A DNA stretch of 10,761 nt from JAAYJM01 sp964499465 (GCA_964499465.1 CAZCLJ010000157.1:1-10761); one strand, 5' to 3'; shown: positions 1 to 5,764, counted from the stretch's first letter. Made by a program: numbers and translations. Notes: generated from the sequence alone by a model not told the origin.

Positions 1-138
1 ACTCCTTATTTAACTATATATTAGATGATTTTATAAAATGGAACTTCCGATATAATTAAACTAATAATGTAAAAATCCAATGAAAAATAAAGAATTTTTA
101 GAAAACAAAGTATGAGAAATTTTATTTTTTAGGAAATA

Positions 139-311
139 TTTTGTCTTTGAACCTTGATTTTTGTGATTTGTATGATGAAGATGATTATTTTTTTGTCTTT
201 GAACCTTGATTGAAAGGATTTAAAGATTTCTTGATTATTAAAATTAACAATAAATCAAGAAATCCTGTAATCCTTTAATCAAGGTTCTGACTTTTATGAT
301 GAATATGATTA
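139..311. repeat. Mosaic intergenic repeat with GAACCTTGATT core
   Basis: Two exact 21-nt direct copies containing GTCTTTGAACCTTGATT occur at 139-159 and 191-211. Each is followed, at different distances, by a near-identical 17-mer: TATGATGAAGATGATTA at 171-187 and TATGATGAATATGATTA at 295-311 (16 of 17 match). The second unit looks like the first with a long hairpin placed between the two conserved ends. The unit is not coding. It resembles dispersed intergenic repeats I associate with Bacteroidota genomes, but that comparison is from memory only. Confidence 0.75.
201..287. repeat. Long imperfect inverted repeat (about 35-bp arms)
   Basis: The left arm, 201-236, and the right arm, 253-287, are reverse complements apart from a 1-nt length difference and a few substitutions. 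Both outer ends carry GAACCTTGATT and both inner ends TTTCTTGATT. The loop is 237-252. The structure would fold as one long hairpin in RNA or single-stranded DNA. No T-tract follows on either side, so it is not an obvious terminator. Confidence 0.85.
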
Positions 312-319
312 AGAAAAAA

Positions 320-341
320 AACATCGTAGATGTGTTATCTT
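320..341 (+). repeat. GTA-loop hairpin repeat, copy 1
   Basis: This copy of a 22-nt motif has the core CATC-GTA-GATG at 322-332, a small stem with a GTA loop, followed by TGTTATC. It aligns without gaps to the copies at 370-391 and 399-420. The third stem pair is T-A here. Confidence 0.7.
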
Positions 342-369
342 AATAGCAAATGAAAACAATGAACGAATG

Positions 370-391
370 AACAGCGTAGCTGCGATATCAT
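370..391 (+). repeat. GTA-loop hairpin repeat, copy 2
   Basis: The core is CAGC-GTA-GCTG at 372-382, followed by CGATATC. The third stem pair is G-C, so both sides changed relative to copy 1 while pairing was kept. With copy 3 it forms a larger imperfect inverted repeat separated by 7 nt (392-398). Confidence 0.7.
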
Positions 392-398
392 ATCTATT

Positions 399-420
399 AC
401 GATAGCGCAACTACGTTGCT
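399..420 (-). repeat. GTA-loop hairpin repeat, copy 3 (inverted)
   Basis: Read on the minus strand, the core is CAAC-GTA-GTTG (plus-strand 408-418), followed by CGCTATC. The third stem pair is A-T. It lies opposite copy 2, so 370-420 can also fold into one longer imperfect hairpin. Confidence 0.7.
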
Positions 421-441
421 ATTGCTTTTTGAAAATGTTTT

Positions 442-469
442 GTAGAGACGCAATGAATTGCGTCTCTAC
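442..469. repeat. Perfect palindrome, 12-bp stem with TGAA loop
   Basis: GTAGAGACGCAA (442-453) pairs exactly with TTGCGTCTCTAC (458-469) across a 4-nt loop, TGAA. No T-tract follows. The GTAGAGACGC arm resembles palindromic repeats I recall from cyanobacterial and Bacteroidota intergenic DNA, but this cannot be checked here. Confidence 0.8.
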
Positions 470-487
470 TGGTTCATTCTTAACGGC

Positions 488-520
488 AGATGTGCCACAC
501 CTCGAAGGTGTGGCACATCT
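488..520. repeat. Perfect hairpin, 15-bp stem with CGA loop
   Basis: AGATGTGCCACACCT (488-502) pairs perfectly with AGGTGTGGCACATCT (506-520). On the plus strand the stem runs into TTTT, so it could end a rightward transcript, yet no rightward gene lies upstream. Its outer AGATG/CATCTTTT frame is shared with the hairpin at 2573-2607, which suggests a dispersed element rather than a gene-specific terminator. Confidence 0.85.
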
Positions 521-591
521 TTTATTACTGCAGTCAGAAAGAATGTCTTACTTTTTGAAAAACCTATTCGGGTGGCTTTCTTTTTTATGGT

Positions 592-1926
592 TTATTTTGC
601 AACTGCTTTTTTTAAGATTTCTACTATTTCTTTATGTCCTTCACTTGAGGCAATCATTAAAGCCGTCTCGCCATCTTTTGCAATTGCATTAACATCAGCT
701 TTATTACTTATTAAGATTTCTACTATTTCTTTATGTCCTTTTTCTGATGCATACATTAATGCAGACTTTCCTTCATTATCTTTTGCATTAATTTCAGCTT
801 TATTACTTATTAAGATTTCTACTATTTCTTTATAACCGTTTTTTGATGCACACATTAAAGCCGTCTCGCCATCTTTTGCAATTGCATTAACATCAGCTTT
901 ATTTCTTATTAGTATTTCTACTATTTCTTTATGACCGTTTTCTGACGCATTCATTAAAGCCGTCTCGCCATAATTAATATCTTTAGCATTAACATCGGCT
1001 TTATTTTTTATTAATATTTTAACTATTTCTTTATGACCATTTTCTGATGCATGCATTAAAGCAGTCCTGCCAACATTATCTTTAGTATTAACATCAACTT
1101 TGTTACTTAATAATATTTCTACTATTTCTGTATGATTTTCTATTGAAGCAACCATTAAAGCAGTCATACCAGCATTATTTATAGTATTAATATCAGCACC
1201 GTTTTTTATTAAATAATCAAAAATTTCTTTATTTCCACTTTCAGCTGCAAACATTAATACAGACCAGCCAAAATCTGATTTAGCATTAACATCAGCCCCA
1301 TTTTTTATCAAGTAATCAAATATTTCTATATTATCGCCTCTTGCAGCAAAAATTAATACAGACCAGCCATCATTTGTCTTAGTATTAATATCAGCACCGT
1401 TTTTTATTAAGTAATCAAAAATTTCTTTATTTCCACCTTCAGCTGCAAACATTAAAACAGACTTACCATCATTTGTCTTAGTATTAATATCAGCACCGTT
1501 TTTTACTAAATAATCAAAAATTTCTTTATTTCCACCTTTAGCTGCAAACATTAAAATAGTCCAACCATCATTTGCTTTTGTATTAATATTAGCACCGTTT
1601 TTTATTAAGGAATCAAAAATTTCTTTATTACCTTTAATTGATGCTCTTAATAAAACAGACCAGCCATCGTAGTCTTTTGCATTAACATCAGCACCATTTT
1701 TTATTAAGAAATCAAAAATTTCTTTATATCCACCTTCAACTGCATACATTAAAGCAGTCCAGCCATAATATGTAGATGTGTTAATATCAGCTCCTTGTTT
1801 AATTAGTTCCTCTACTTTCTTTAAATCGTTGCTTTTAACAGCTTTTAAAAGCTCATTACCTAATTGAGAATCAGCATAACAAAAAATACAATTAAGCAAA
1901 AAGAAAAACAAAAATAATTTTTTCAT
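592..1926 (-). CDS. Exported ankyrin-repeat protein (13 repeats)
   Basis: The 444-residue product starts with a Sec signal peptide (basic MKK, a Phe/Leu-rich core, likely cleavage after CYA at residue 18), so the mature protein should be periplasmic or beyond. Residues 22-444 are entirely ankyrin repeats: one degenerate N-cap (22-54), eleven full repeats and a 26-residue C-cap (419-444). Units are 33 residues, except the ninth (286-319), which has one extra. Repeats 2-7 follow a GWSVLMFAAEGGNKEIFDYL pattern and repeats 8-13 a GETALM-ASENGHKEIVEIL pattern, so two separate expansions seem to have been joined. Ankyrin stacks bind other proteins; no enzymatic domain is present and the partner is unknown. 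A Shine-Dalgarno AGAGGA lies just upstream of the ATG. It sits 69 nt after hicB in the same direction but has its own possible promoter. Confidence 0.93.
   Translation of the reverse strand: MKKLFLFFFLLNCIFCYADSQLGNELLKAVKSNDLKKVEELIKQGADINTSTYYGWTALMYAVEGGYKEIFDFLIKNGADVNAKDYDGWSVLLRASIKGNKEIFDSLIKNGANINTKANDGWTILMFAAKGGNKEIFDYLVKNGADINTKTNDGKSVLMFAAEGGNKEIFDYLIKNGADINTKTNDGWSVLIFAARGDNIEIFDYLIKNGADVNAKSDFGWSVLMFAAESGNKEIFDYLIKNGADINTINNAGMTALMVASIENHTEIVEILLSNKVDVNTKDNVGRTALMHASENGHKEIVKILIKNKADVNAKDINYGETALMNASENGHKEIVEILIRNKADVNAIAKDGETALMCASKNGYKEIVEILISNKAEINAKDNEGKSALMYASEKGHKEIVEILISNKADVNAIAKDGETALMIASSEGHKEIVEILKKAVAK
595..1764 (-). repeat. 99-bp tandem repeats encoding the ankyrin array
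   Basis: Twelve in-frame units of 99 bp (one of 102 bp, the last shortened) encode ankyrin repeats 2-13. Units at 1171-1764 (repeats 2-7) resemble each other at the DNA level far more than those at 595-1170 (repeats 8-13), and long stretches are almost identical between neighbours. This points to recent copying by unequal recombination or slippage, and makes the array prone to length change or assembly collapse. Confidence 0.85.
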
Positions 1927-1957
1927 TTTTAGTCCTCTAAAACATTTTCTATTTCTA

Positions 1958-1988
1958 CAAATTAAAACTTTGCTTTTTAAAATGCAAG
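1958..1988 (-). promoter_or_regulatory. Possible Bacteroidota-type promoter of the ankyrin gene
   Basis: On the minus strand, CTTG (1985-1988) and TTAATTTG (1958-1965) are separated by exactly 19 nt. They match the TTTG and TAnnTTTG elements of the Bacteroidota primary sigma factor at 3 of 4 and 7 of 8 positions. The start site would fall near 1952, giving a leader of about 26 nt. The sequence is AT-rich, so a chance match is possible. Confidence 0.4.
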
Positions 1989-1995
1989 TTTATTT

Positions 1996-2247
1996 CTATG
2001 CCATAGCAAAGCTTCTGCTATTAGCATTTCTTTCAGGAATGTTTATATAATCAACTGAAAGTATTGATGGCTCGGGAATTTCATACCCTTTTTCCAGCAT
2101 AAATTCAATATGAAAGTTTAAAGCTTCTTCCATATTTATTTTACATTCTTTAAGAGTATCACCCACAGCAATACAACCATCAACATCAGGTGAGTATGCG
2201 GAATAACCTGTATCCGTTTTTTCGAAAATAATCATATATTTTTTCAT
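1996..2247 (-). CDS. hicB: HicB-family antitoxin (short form)
   Basis: The 83-residue product has the HicB pattern: a first strand MKKYMIIFEK, then TGYSAYSPDVDGC (residues 13-25), a helix with TLKEC-NMEEAL, and the GYEIPEP turn (54-60). HicB proteins neutralise the HicA ribonuclease by binding it through this partial RNase H-like fold. Many longer HicBs carry a C-terminal HTH or ribbon-helix-helix domain that represses the operon. Here only about 20 residues follow the core and no DNA-binding domain is visible, so autoregulation would have to work differently. Its ATG overlaps the hicA stop by 4 nt (ATGA), which fits translational coupling behind the toxin. A weak GGA lies upstream. Confidence 0.9.
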   Translation of the reverse strand: MKKYMIIFEKTDTGYSAYSPDVDGCIAVGDTLKECKINMEEALNFHIEFMLEKGYEIPEPSILSVDYINIPERNANSRSFAMA

Positions 2248-2432
2248 TTCTTAATTCCAGCTTGTTTATAAATACTTTTTAATGTTCCAATAGCAACATC
2301 AGAACTTAATTTGCCGGGAACAGTTACAATCCCCTTTTTAAAAGGATGCGAATAATGCCTGTGACTCCCGTTGATTCTTTCAAGAGACCAACCATCTTGC
2401 TCAATAAGTTTTATTATCTCCTTTACTTTCAT
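2244..2432 (-). CDS. hicA: HicA-family mRNA-interferase toxin
   Basis: The 62-residue product matches HicA along its whole length: an N-terminal helix (KEIIKLIEQDGW), the GSHRHYSHP motif at residues 22-30 and the VTVP strand near 36-39, ending in a GTLKSIYKQAG helix. HicA is a small double-stranded RNA-binding-fold ribonuclease that cleaves mRNA independently of the ribosome. The histidine of GSH (His24) is the expected catalytic residue and is intact, so the toxin is probably active. It is the first gene of the pair. The chosen ATG has no Shine-Dalgarno, only AT-rich leader, which may keep toxin translation low. The start matches the family's usual N-terminus. Confidence 0.93.
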   Translation of the reverse strand: MKVKEIIKLIEQDGWSLERINGSHRHYSHPFKKGIVTVPGKLSSDVAIGTLKSIYKQAGIKK

Positions 2433-2572
2433 AAAAATTTAATTTTAATTGTAATCTTCAATAGTATCAAGTAATTTTATAAAGAATAATTTTTCATCAC
2501 TTTCAAATATTTTGTTTTTCAATGTTTTAAATTAATTATTTTTTGATTACAAAGCAAATTTATTTTTTCCAC

Positions 2573-2607
2573 AGATGGACTCCACTTTCCAAGCGTGGAG
2601 TCCATCT
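2573..2607. repeat. Hairpin, 13-bp stem, AGATG/CATCT ends
   Basis: AGATGGACTCCAC (2573-2585) pairs perfectly with GTGGAGTCCATCT (2595-2607) around a 9-nt loop; TTTT follows on the plus strand. The outer frame matches the hairpin at 488-520 while the inner stem differs and is still fully paired. No rightward gene lies upstream, so a role as a terminator is doubtful. Confidence 0.8.
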
Positions 2608-2620
2608 TTTCCATAAAAAA

Positions 2621-2653
2621 AACTCCTTCCCAAGTCAAACTTGGGAAGGAGTT
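2621..2653 (-). terminator. Rho-independent terminator of the lipoprotein/barrel operon
   Basis: Read on the minus strand, AACTCCTTCCCAAG pairs perfectly with CTTGGGAAGGAGTT (14 bp, 15 with an inner A-T pair), and the stem runs directly into a run of T (plus-strand A-run 2615-2622). It lies about 170 nt after the stop of the leftward barrel gene and upstream of hicA, so it most likely ends that operon's transcript. Confidence 0.8.
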
Positions 2654-2703
2654 GGACTGATATTCTAATACCAAATTGCTTTTGTTGATAAAATATGTTT
2701 GTC

Positions 2704-2784
2704 TGTCATTCTGAACGAAGCGAAGAATCTCAAACTCTGTGGTAGCAATGACTTGTGAGATTCTTCACTTCGTTCAGAATGACA
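2704..2784. repeat. Dispersed inverted repeat starting GTCATTCTGAACGAAGCGAA
   Basis: The arms 2704-2732 and 2756-2784 are inverted copies with 28 of 29 positions paired; the exception is at 2721. The loop is 23 nt. This GTCATTCTGA-type palindrome is one I recall as a frequent intergenic repeat in several phyla. A related fragment, TGTCATTCTGA, recurs at 10736-10746 at the right edge. Lying between the barrel stop and its terminator, it would be part of that transcript's 3' end. Confidence 0.85.
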
Positions 2785-2821
2785 CTTTAATTGTATTTTT
2801 GGATGCAACTTGCTAAACCAA

Positions 2822-4246
2822 TCAATACCTGTAAGTTAATTGCAACCCGATATCGAGAGGATTATTCTTAAAAGTATAGCGTGAATCAGAGCTATTACCG
2901 TAATTTGTTCTGAGCTCTGAAATCGAATTCCAGCGGAACACGCCGTCTAATCTAATATTGGGAGCAAGATAAACCCCTCCGCCTAAAGCAACAGTTTGCA
3001 AAGAAGCGCCGGGTATATCCATAATGTAAGGTGATGTTGTCGAAGAAAAGCTGGCTCGGGCAACAACCGGAGCAAGAGGAATTTCATATTCAATGCCAAA
3101 TCCCCAAGTGGTTTGTCCAACTAATTCCTGAACTATTGCTAAATTCAAATCTTCAATATCGTCTATTGCATCAGAGAACTTTGTTTGAGTTACATCTTTG
3201 TATTCAATTCCGAAAGCAAACGTTATGTCGAGAGCGTGAAAAGATACACCAGCAGAATAAACGAATGGTGTCCTTAACTTATAAGAAGACTCATATTCTT
3301 TTTGAAAACTATAATTATCACCATTTTCAAAAAAAGACTTTGCTTTAATTGATGATACATCTTCAATTTCATAAAAAGTAGGAAAACGAATATTCGCACC
3401 AAATCTGAGCAAATCTTCAAATCTTGCCTGAATACCCAAAGAGCCGCTTATACCAGTTATTTTCTGCTCAATTTTCTCATCAACTTCAAGTAAATCGAAG
3501 TCAATATTTGTCCAGTTTATATTGTCAAAATAATTGTATTTATTGTAAATGTCCTGTTCGGAATATCTTCTTCTGTAGTCATAAGTTCCCCACTTGCCCT
3601 GAATAGCCACTCCCAGCGAAACATATTCAGATAAATCGAAAGAAATTCCTCCAATAATGTTATGGAGTCCGCCAGATTCCTGAATAAATGCTTTTTGCTG
3701 CAAACTATCAACAATTGGAGTATATAATCTCATTGAATCAGTTAAAAATAATTGATAAGCTAAATTATTAGCTCTGATTCTTGTTCCATTAGTTGCATAA
3801 TAATTCGTCATTGTGGAATATGGATTGAAAGCTTCATATTTCATATTATTGTCGAAATTGCTTTCTAAAAAGTAAGCCAAGCCAATAGCACCATTCCCTT
3901 GCTTCGTTTTAAAAGGAACAGCCAAGCCAGCATGAGTAATATACTCATCGTTAGAATTAAACGGAATTTTATTCTCTAAAAATTTTGTTTCAGTAGAAAA
4001 AGTGCTGAAGCCAAAACCGAATGAAAGTTCAGTTTTTCCAATTAAGGAAAGTCCAGCCGGATTGTATGCCAAAGCAGCTAAATCATCGCTAATTCCATAG
4101 TATGAAACATTTAAACCAGCAGCACGGGGCGTAATGTAACCATTATTTCGTGTATAACGAAGAGCATCTTCTATTGACTGAGCATTAACCGAGATTGTAA
4201 AAGCAAAAACTAAAACTAATGAGCTAAAAAACTTTATTGATTTCAT
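2822..4246 (-). CDS. Outer-membrane beta-barrel, OmpP1/FadL-like
   Basis: The 474-residue product has a Sec signal peptide (cleavage after VNA at residue 22). The N-terminal segment ...GLNVSYYGISDDLAALAYNP, followed by AGL (YNPAGL at 61-66), is typical of the OmpP1/FadL/PorV-like barrel superfamily in Bacteroidota and relatives. The rest is alternating amphipathic strands with short turns, ending in GLQLTYRY; the terminal Tyr fits the C-terminal signal read by the BAM complex. Family members move hydrophobic compounds across the outer membrane or, in the PorV branch, help export and anchor surface proteins. Which applies cannot be decided here. It starts 2 nt after the lipoprotein gene and uses an SD inside that gene's last codons, so the two are translationally coupled and probably work together. 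Confidence 0.85.
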   Translation of the reverse strand: MKSIKFFSSLVLVFAFTISVNAQSIEDALRYTRNNGYITPRAAGLNVSYYGISDDLAALAYNPAGLSLIGKTELSFGFGFSTFSTETKFLENKIPFNSNDEYITHAGLAVPFKTKQGNGAIGLAYFLESNFDNNMKYEAFNPYSTMTNYYATNGTRIRANNLAYQLFLTDSMRLYTPIVDSLQQKAFIQESGGLHNIIGGISFDLSEYVSLGVAIQGKWGTYDYRRRYSEQDIYNKYNYFDNINWTNIDFDLLEVDEKIEQKITGISGSLGIQARFEDLLRFGANIRFPTFYEIEDVSSIKAKSFFENGDNYSFQKEYESSYKLRTPFVYSAGVSFHALDITFAFGIEYKDVTQTKFSDAIDDIEDLNLAIVQELVGQTTWGFGIEYEIPLAPVVARASFSSTTSPYIMDIPGASLQTVALGGGVYLAPNIRLDGVFRWNSISELRTNYGNSSDSRYTFKNNPLDIGLQLTYRY

Positions 4247-4248
4247 AA

Positions 4249-5631
4249 TTACCTCCTGCCTCCAGACTTATTCTCATTAGAACCAGAACCTCTTGAACCA
4301 CCACTTGAGCTTCCACTGCTGCCAGACCCTCTTGAACCTCCACCACTACTTGAGCCACCACTCGAAGGAGCAGAATAGCTGCCAGACCCTCTTGAACTAC
4401 TACCACTACTTGAGCCACCACTTGAAGAAGGAGCGGAATAGCTGCCTGAACGTTCTGAAGGGCGTGAAGAACCTTCATTTGAACTTCCTTTTGACGGACT
4501 TGAAGATGGCGAGCTATTGGATTTCTCTTTAGGAGTATAGCTGCTTCCGGAGTTTTCTTTGCTGCTCGGTCTTTCGTTTTGTGAAGGATTTGATGTGTTC
4601 ACTTCTTTGACAGTGCGTTTTGTTGCTGTCCCCTCATTAGAACTACCCGAAGTATTCTCCGGAGTTAAAGAAGAAGAAGTTCTTGGAATATAGCTGCTTC
4701 CGGAGTTTTCTTTGCTGCTCTGTCTTTCATTTGAAGGATTTGATGTATTGACTTCCCTTGAAGTTCGTTTTGTTGAAGTTCCTTCATTAGAACTGCCAGT
4801 AGGAGTGATAGAAGTAGAAGTATTGGGATTAATGCTCCTCCCTACATTCGGAATACTATTTGTTCTTTCGTTAGTTGCTGGATTGGTATTACTTGCTTCA
4901 TTAAGTGTAGAACGTGATGAACCTCTGATTGATCCAGTGTTTGTTGTAGGTGTATTAGGAATGTTTGGAGCAGTAACCCCTCTATCATTAGTTACAGTGC
5001 GAAATCCAGTAGTAGCAACACCTCTTCCACCATTAGATTCATCTCTTACATTAGTATAATTTCCTCGACTTGGTCCGAAATCTCGGTAAGATTCTTCTTT
5101 TTTTGGTTTTGAATCATAATGGTCTGGCACAATGACATATCTGTGATGGTCGTGCCACCAGTTATGATGATGATAATGATAATAATCGAAGCTATATGGC
5201 GACCAGTAAGAGCTGTAGAATGGGTAATCATACCAGTATGAATAATATACAGGATGCCAGCGCCATCTCCAGTTATCATAATATTCAACTACAAATACCC
5301 TCGAGTGAGGATAGTAGAAACCGTCATAGTATATTTCCCACCAGGGAACATAAACAGGAACATAACGAGTTTCCTGAGCAATATAATAGTTAGTATAATC
5401 CTGTTCTTCATTTTGAACAGTATTTGTCTTTCCGGTATCTTGCAAAACTTGTTCCTGTTGAACATTTTGCTGGGTTTGTTCAGAATTGCTTTCTTCAAGT
5501 ACTTCTGTTTTTGCTACTTCTTTTGGCTTGCTATAGCCGAAGTAATCCTGTCTTGAACCAGTATTAGAAGCACAGCTATTTAAAATTATTGCTATGCTTG
5601 TTAGAATTCCTATTAAAATTAATTTTTTCAT
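4249..5631 (-). CDS. Lipoprotein with aromatic/His-rich and Ser/Gly-repeat domains
   Basis: I do not recognise a named family for this 460-residue protein. Residues 1-20 form a lipoprotein signal with lipobox LNSC and lipidated Cys20, so it should be anchored in a membrane. A Glu/Gln/Asn-rich linker (30-78) leads to a strikingly aromatic domain (about 79-172), largely Tyr, Trp and Phe, with a His cluster at 151-163. The second half (about 185-460) is disordered Ser/Thr/Asn/Gly/Arg sequence with internal repeats: SSNEGT units at 280 and 330, a related one at 383, then Gly/Ser-rich SGSYSAP units. Such tails often act as flexible surface stalks or aggregating segments. It is the first gene of an operon with the barrel downstream. 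A strong AAGGAG lies 7 nt before the ATG. Surface exposure and metal binding by the His cluster are inference. Confidence 0.85.
   Translation of the reverse strand: MKKLILIGILTSIAIILNSCASNTGSRQDYFGYSKPKEVAKTEVLEESNSEQTQQNVQQEQVLQDTGKTNTVQNEEQDYTNYYIAQETRYVPVYVPWWEIYYDGFYYPHSRVFVVEYYDNWRWRWHPVYYSYWYDYPFYSSYWSPYSFDYYHYHHHNWWHDHHRYVIVPDHYDSKPKKEESYRDFGPSRGNYTNVRDESNGGRGVATTGFRTVTNDRGVTAPNIPNTPTTNTGSIRGSSRSTLNEASNTNPATNERTNSIPNVGRSINPNTSTSITPTGSSNEGTSTKRTSREVNTSNPSNERQSSKENSGSSYIPRTSSSLTPENTSGSSNEGTATKRTVKEVNTSNPSQNERPSSKENSGSSYTPKEKSNSSPSSSPSKGSSNEGSSRPSERSGSYSAPSSSGGSSSGSSSRGSGSYSAPSSGGSSSGGGSRGSGSSGSSSGGSRGSGSNENKSGGRR
4252..4257 (-). promoter_or_regulatory. Shine-Dalgarno of the barrel gene, inside the lipoprotein's last codons
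   Basis: On the minus strand AGGAGG is formed by the last two Arg codons of the lipoprotein gene (AGG AGG TAA) and sits 5 nt before the barrel's ATG. Ribosomes finishing the first gene would be placed at the second start, giving coupled output. Confidence 0.85.
4282..4794 (-). repeat. Internal repeats in the lipoprotein's Ser-rich tail
   Basis: Two copies of a roughly 37-residue unit (residues 280-316 and 330-367; DNA 4684-4794 and 4531-4644) share a 32-nt exact match (4536-4567 and 4689-4720). A shorter relative begins at residue 382. The last stretch (residues 395-450, DNA 4282-4449) holds about three Gly/Ser units of some 21 residues that begin GSYSAP or GSS. They suggest in-frame duplications. 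Confidence 0.75.
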
Positions 5632-5764
5632 TGTATATCTCCTTCTTTATCTATTTTAACGTTTATAATCAAAAAATGTTACATACGAAAAATCGTAAAA
5701 AAATGCTAATAATTCACTATATTTACATTTTTATTTTTTACATATTACTAAAATTTATCAAATA
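5632..5764. promoter_or_regulatory. Divergent spacer between the lipoprotein operon and uvrA
   Basis: This 133-nt, very AT-rich spacer must hold promoters for both directions. The leftward gene has AAGGAG at 5639-5644. On the rightward side there is no Shine-Dalgarno before uvrA; TATATTTA (5718-5725) matches the TAnnTTTG element at 7 of 8 positions but lacks a TTTG 19 nt upstream. A small palindrome, TACGA-AAAA-TCGTA (5684-5697), lies near the middle and could be an operator. I cannot place either start site with confidence. Confidence 0.4.

Larger units (their letters stand above)
1..591. other. Repeat-rich non-coding region at the left edge
   Basis: No convincing gene lies here. The short open frames across 429-835 on the plus strand run antisense into the ankyrin gene and are built from palindromes, so they look spurious. 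Positions 1-138 are plain AT-rich sequence with nothing I can name. From 139 to 520 the DNA is almost continuously composed of direct or inverted repeats, described separately. It lies downstream of the leftward ankyrin gene. I see no clear leftward terminator. Confidence 0.8.
2433..2821. other. Intergenic region with three inverted repeats
   Basis: This 389-nt gap separates hicA from the leftward outer-membrane operon. The part next to hicA (2433-2570) is very AT-rich and should contain the hicAB promoter. A loose TTGAAA (2501-2506) and TATAAA (2476-2481) pair is spaced 19 nt on the minus strand, too weak to call. Positions 2573-2784 hold two hairpins and a long inverted repeat, listed separately. 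I see no gene. Confidence 0.75.

Noticed and set aside
1..9. ACTCCTTAT at the window start also present at 10511-10519
   Set aside because: Nine bases are too few to argue for a terminal duplication or circular molecule.
139..420. Possible CRISPR array
   Set aside because: The repeats are of mixed orientation and unequal spacing, with palindromic interiors and no regular spacers or cas genes.
556..590. Terminator for the ankyrin gene
   Set aside because: GGGTGGCTTT hints at a decayed GCCACCC hairpin, but only about three pairs form in either direction.
429..835. Two overlapping rightward open frames of 87 and 125 codons
   Set aside because: They are made of palindrome sequence and the antisense of the ankyrin repeats, and the second owes its repeats to the gene on the other strand.
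12..1926. Lipoprotein reading of the ankyrin protein (Cys13 or Cys16)
   Set aside because: The residues before Cys13 (LLN) do not make a good lipobox, and a standard cleavage after CYA fits better.
2476..2506. Sigma-70-like TTGAAA/TATAAA promoter for hicAB
   Set aside because: The spacing is 19 nt in very AT-rich DNA and does not fit the promoter form seen elsewhere in the window.
4224..4478. Leftward 84-codon frame rich in Val, Leu and Ala across the lipoprotein/barrel junction
   Set aside because: It is an alternative frame of the lipoprotein's Ser/Gly repeats; the signal peptides and coupling of the two main genes are far better supported.
5684..5697. LexA-type operator controlling uvrA
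   Set aside because: TACGA-AAAA-TCGTA is a 5-bp palindrome that matches no LexA box I know, and no lexA is present to support it.
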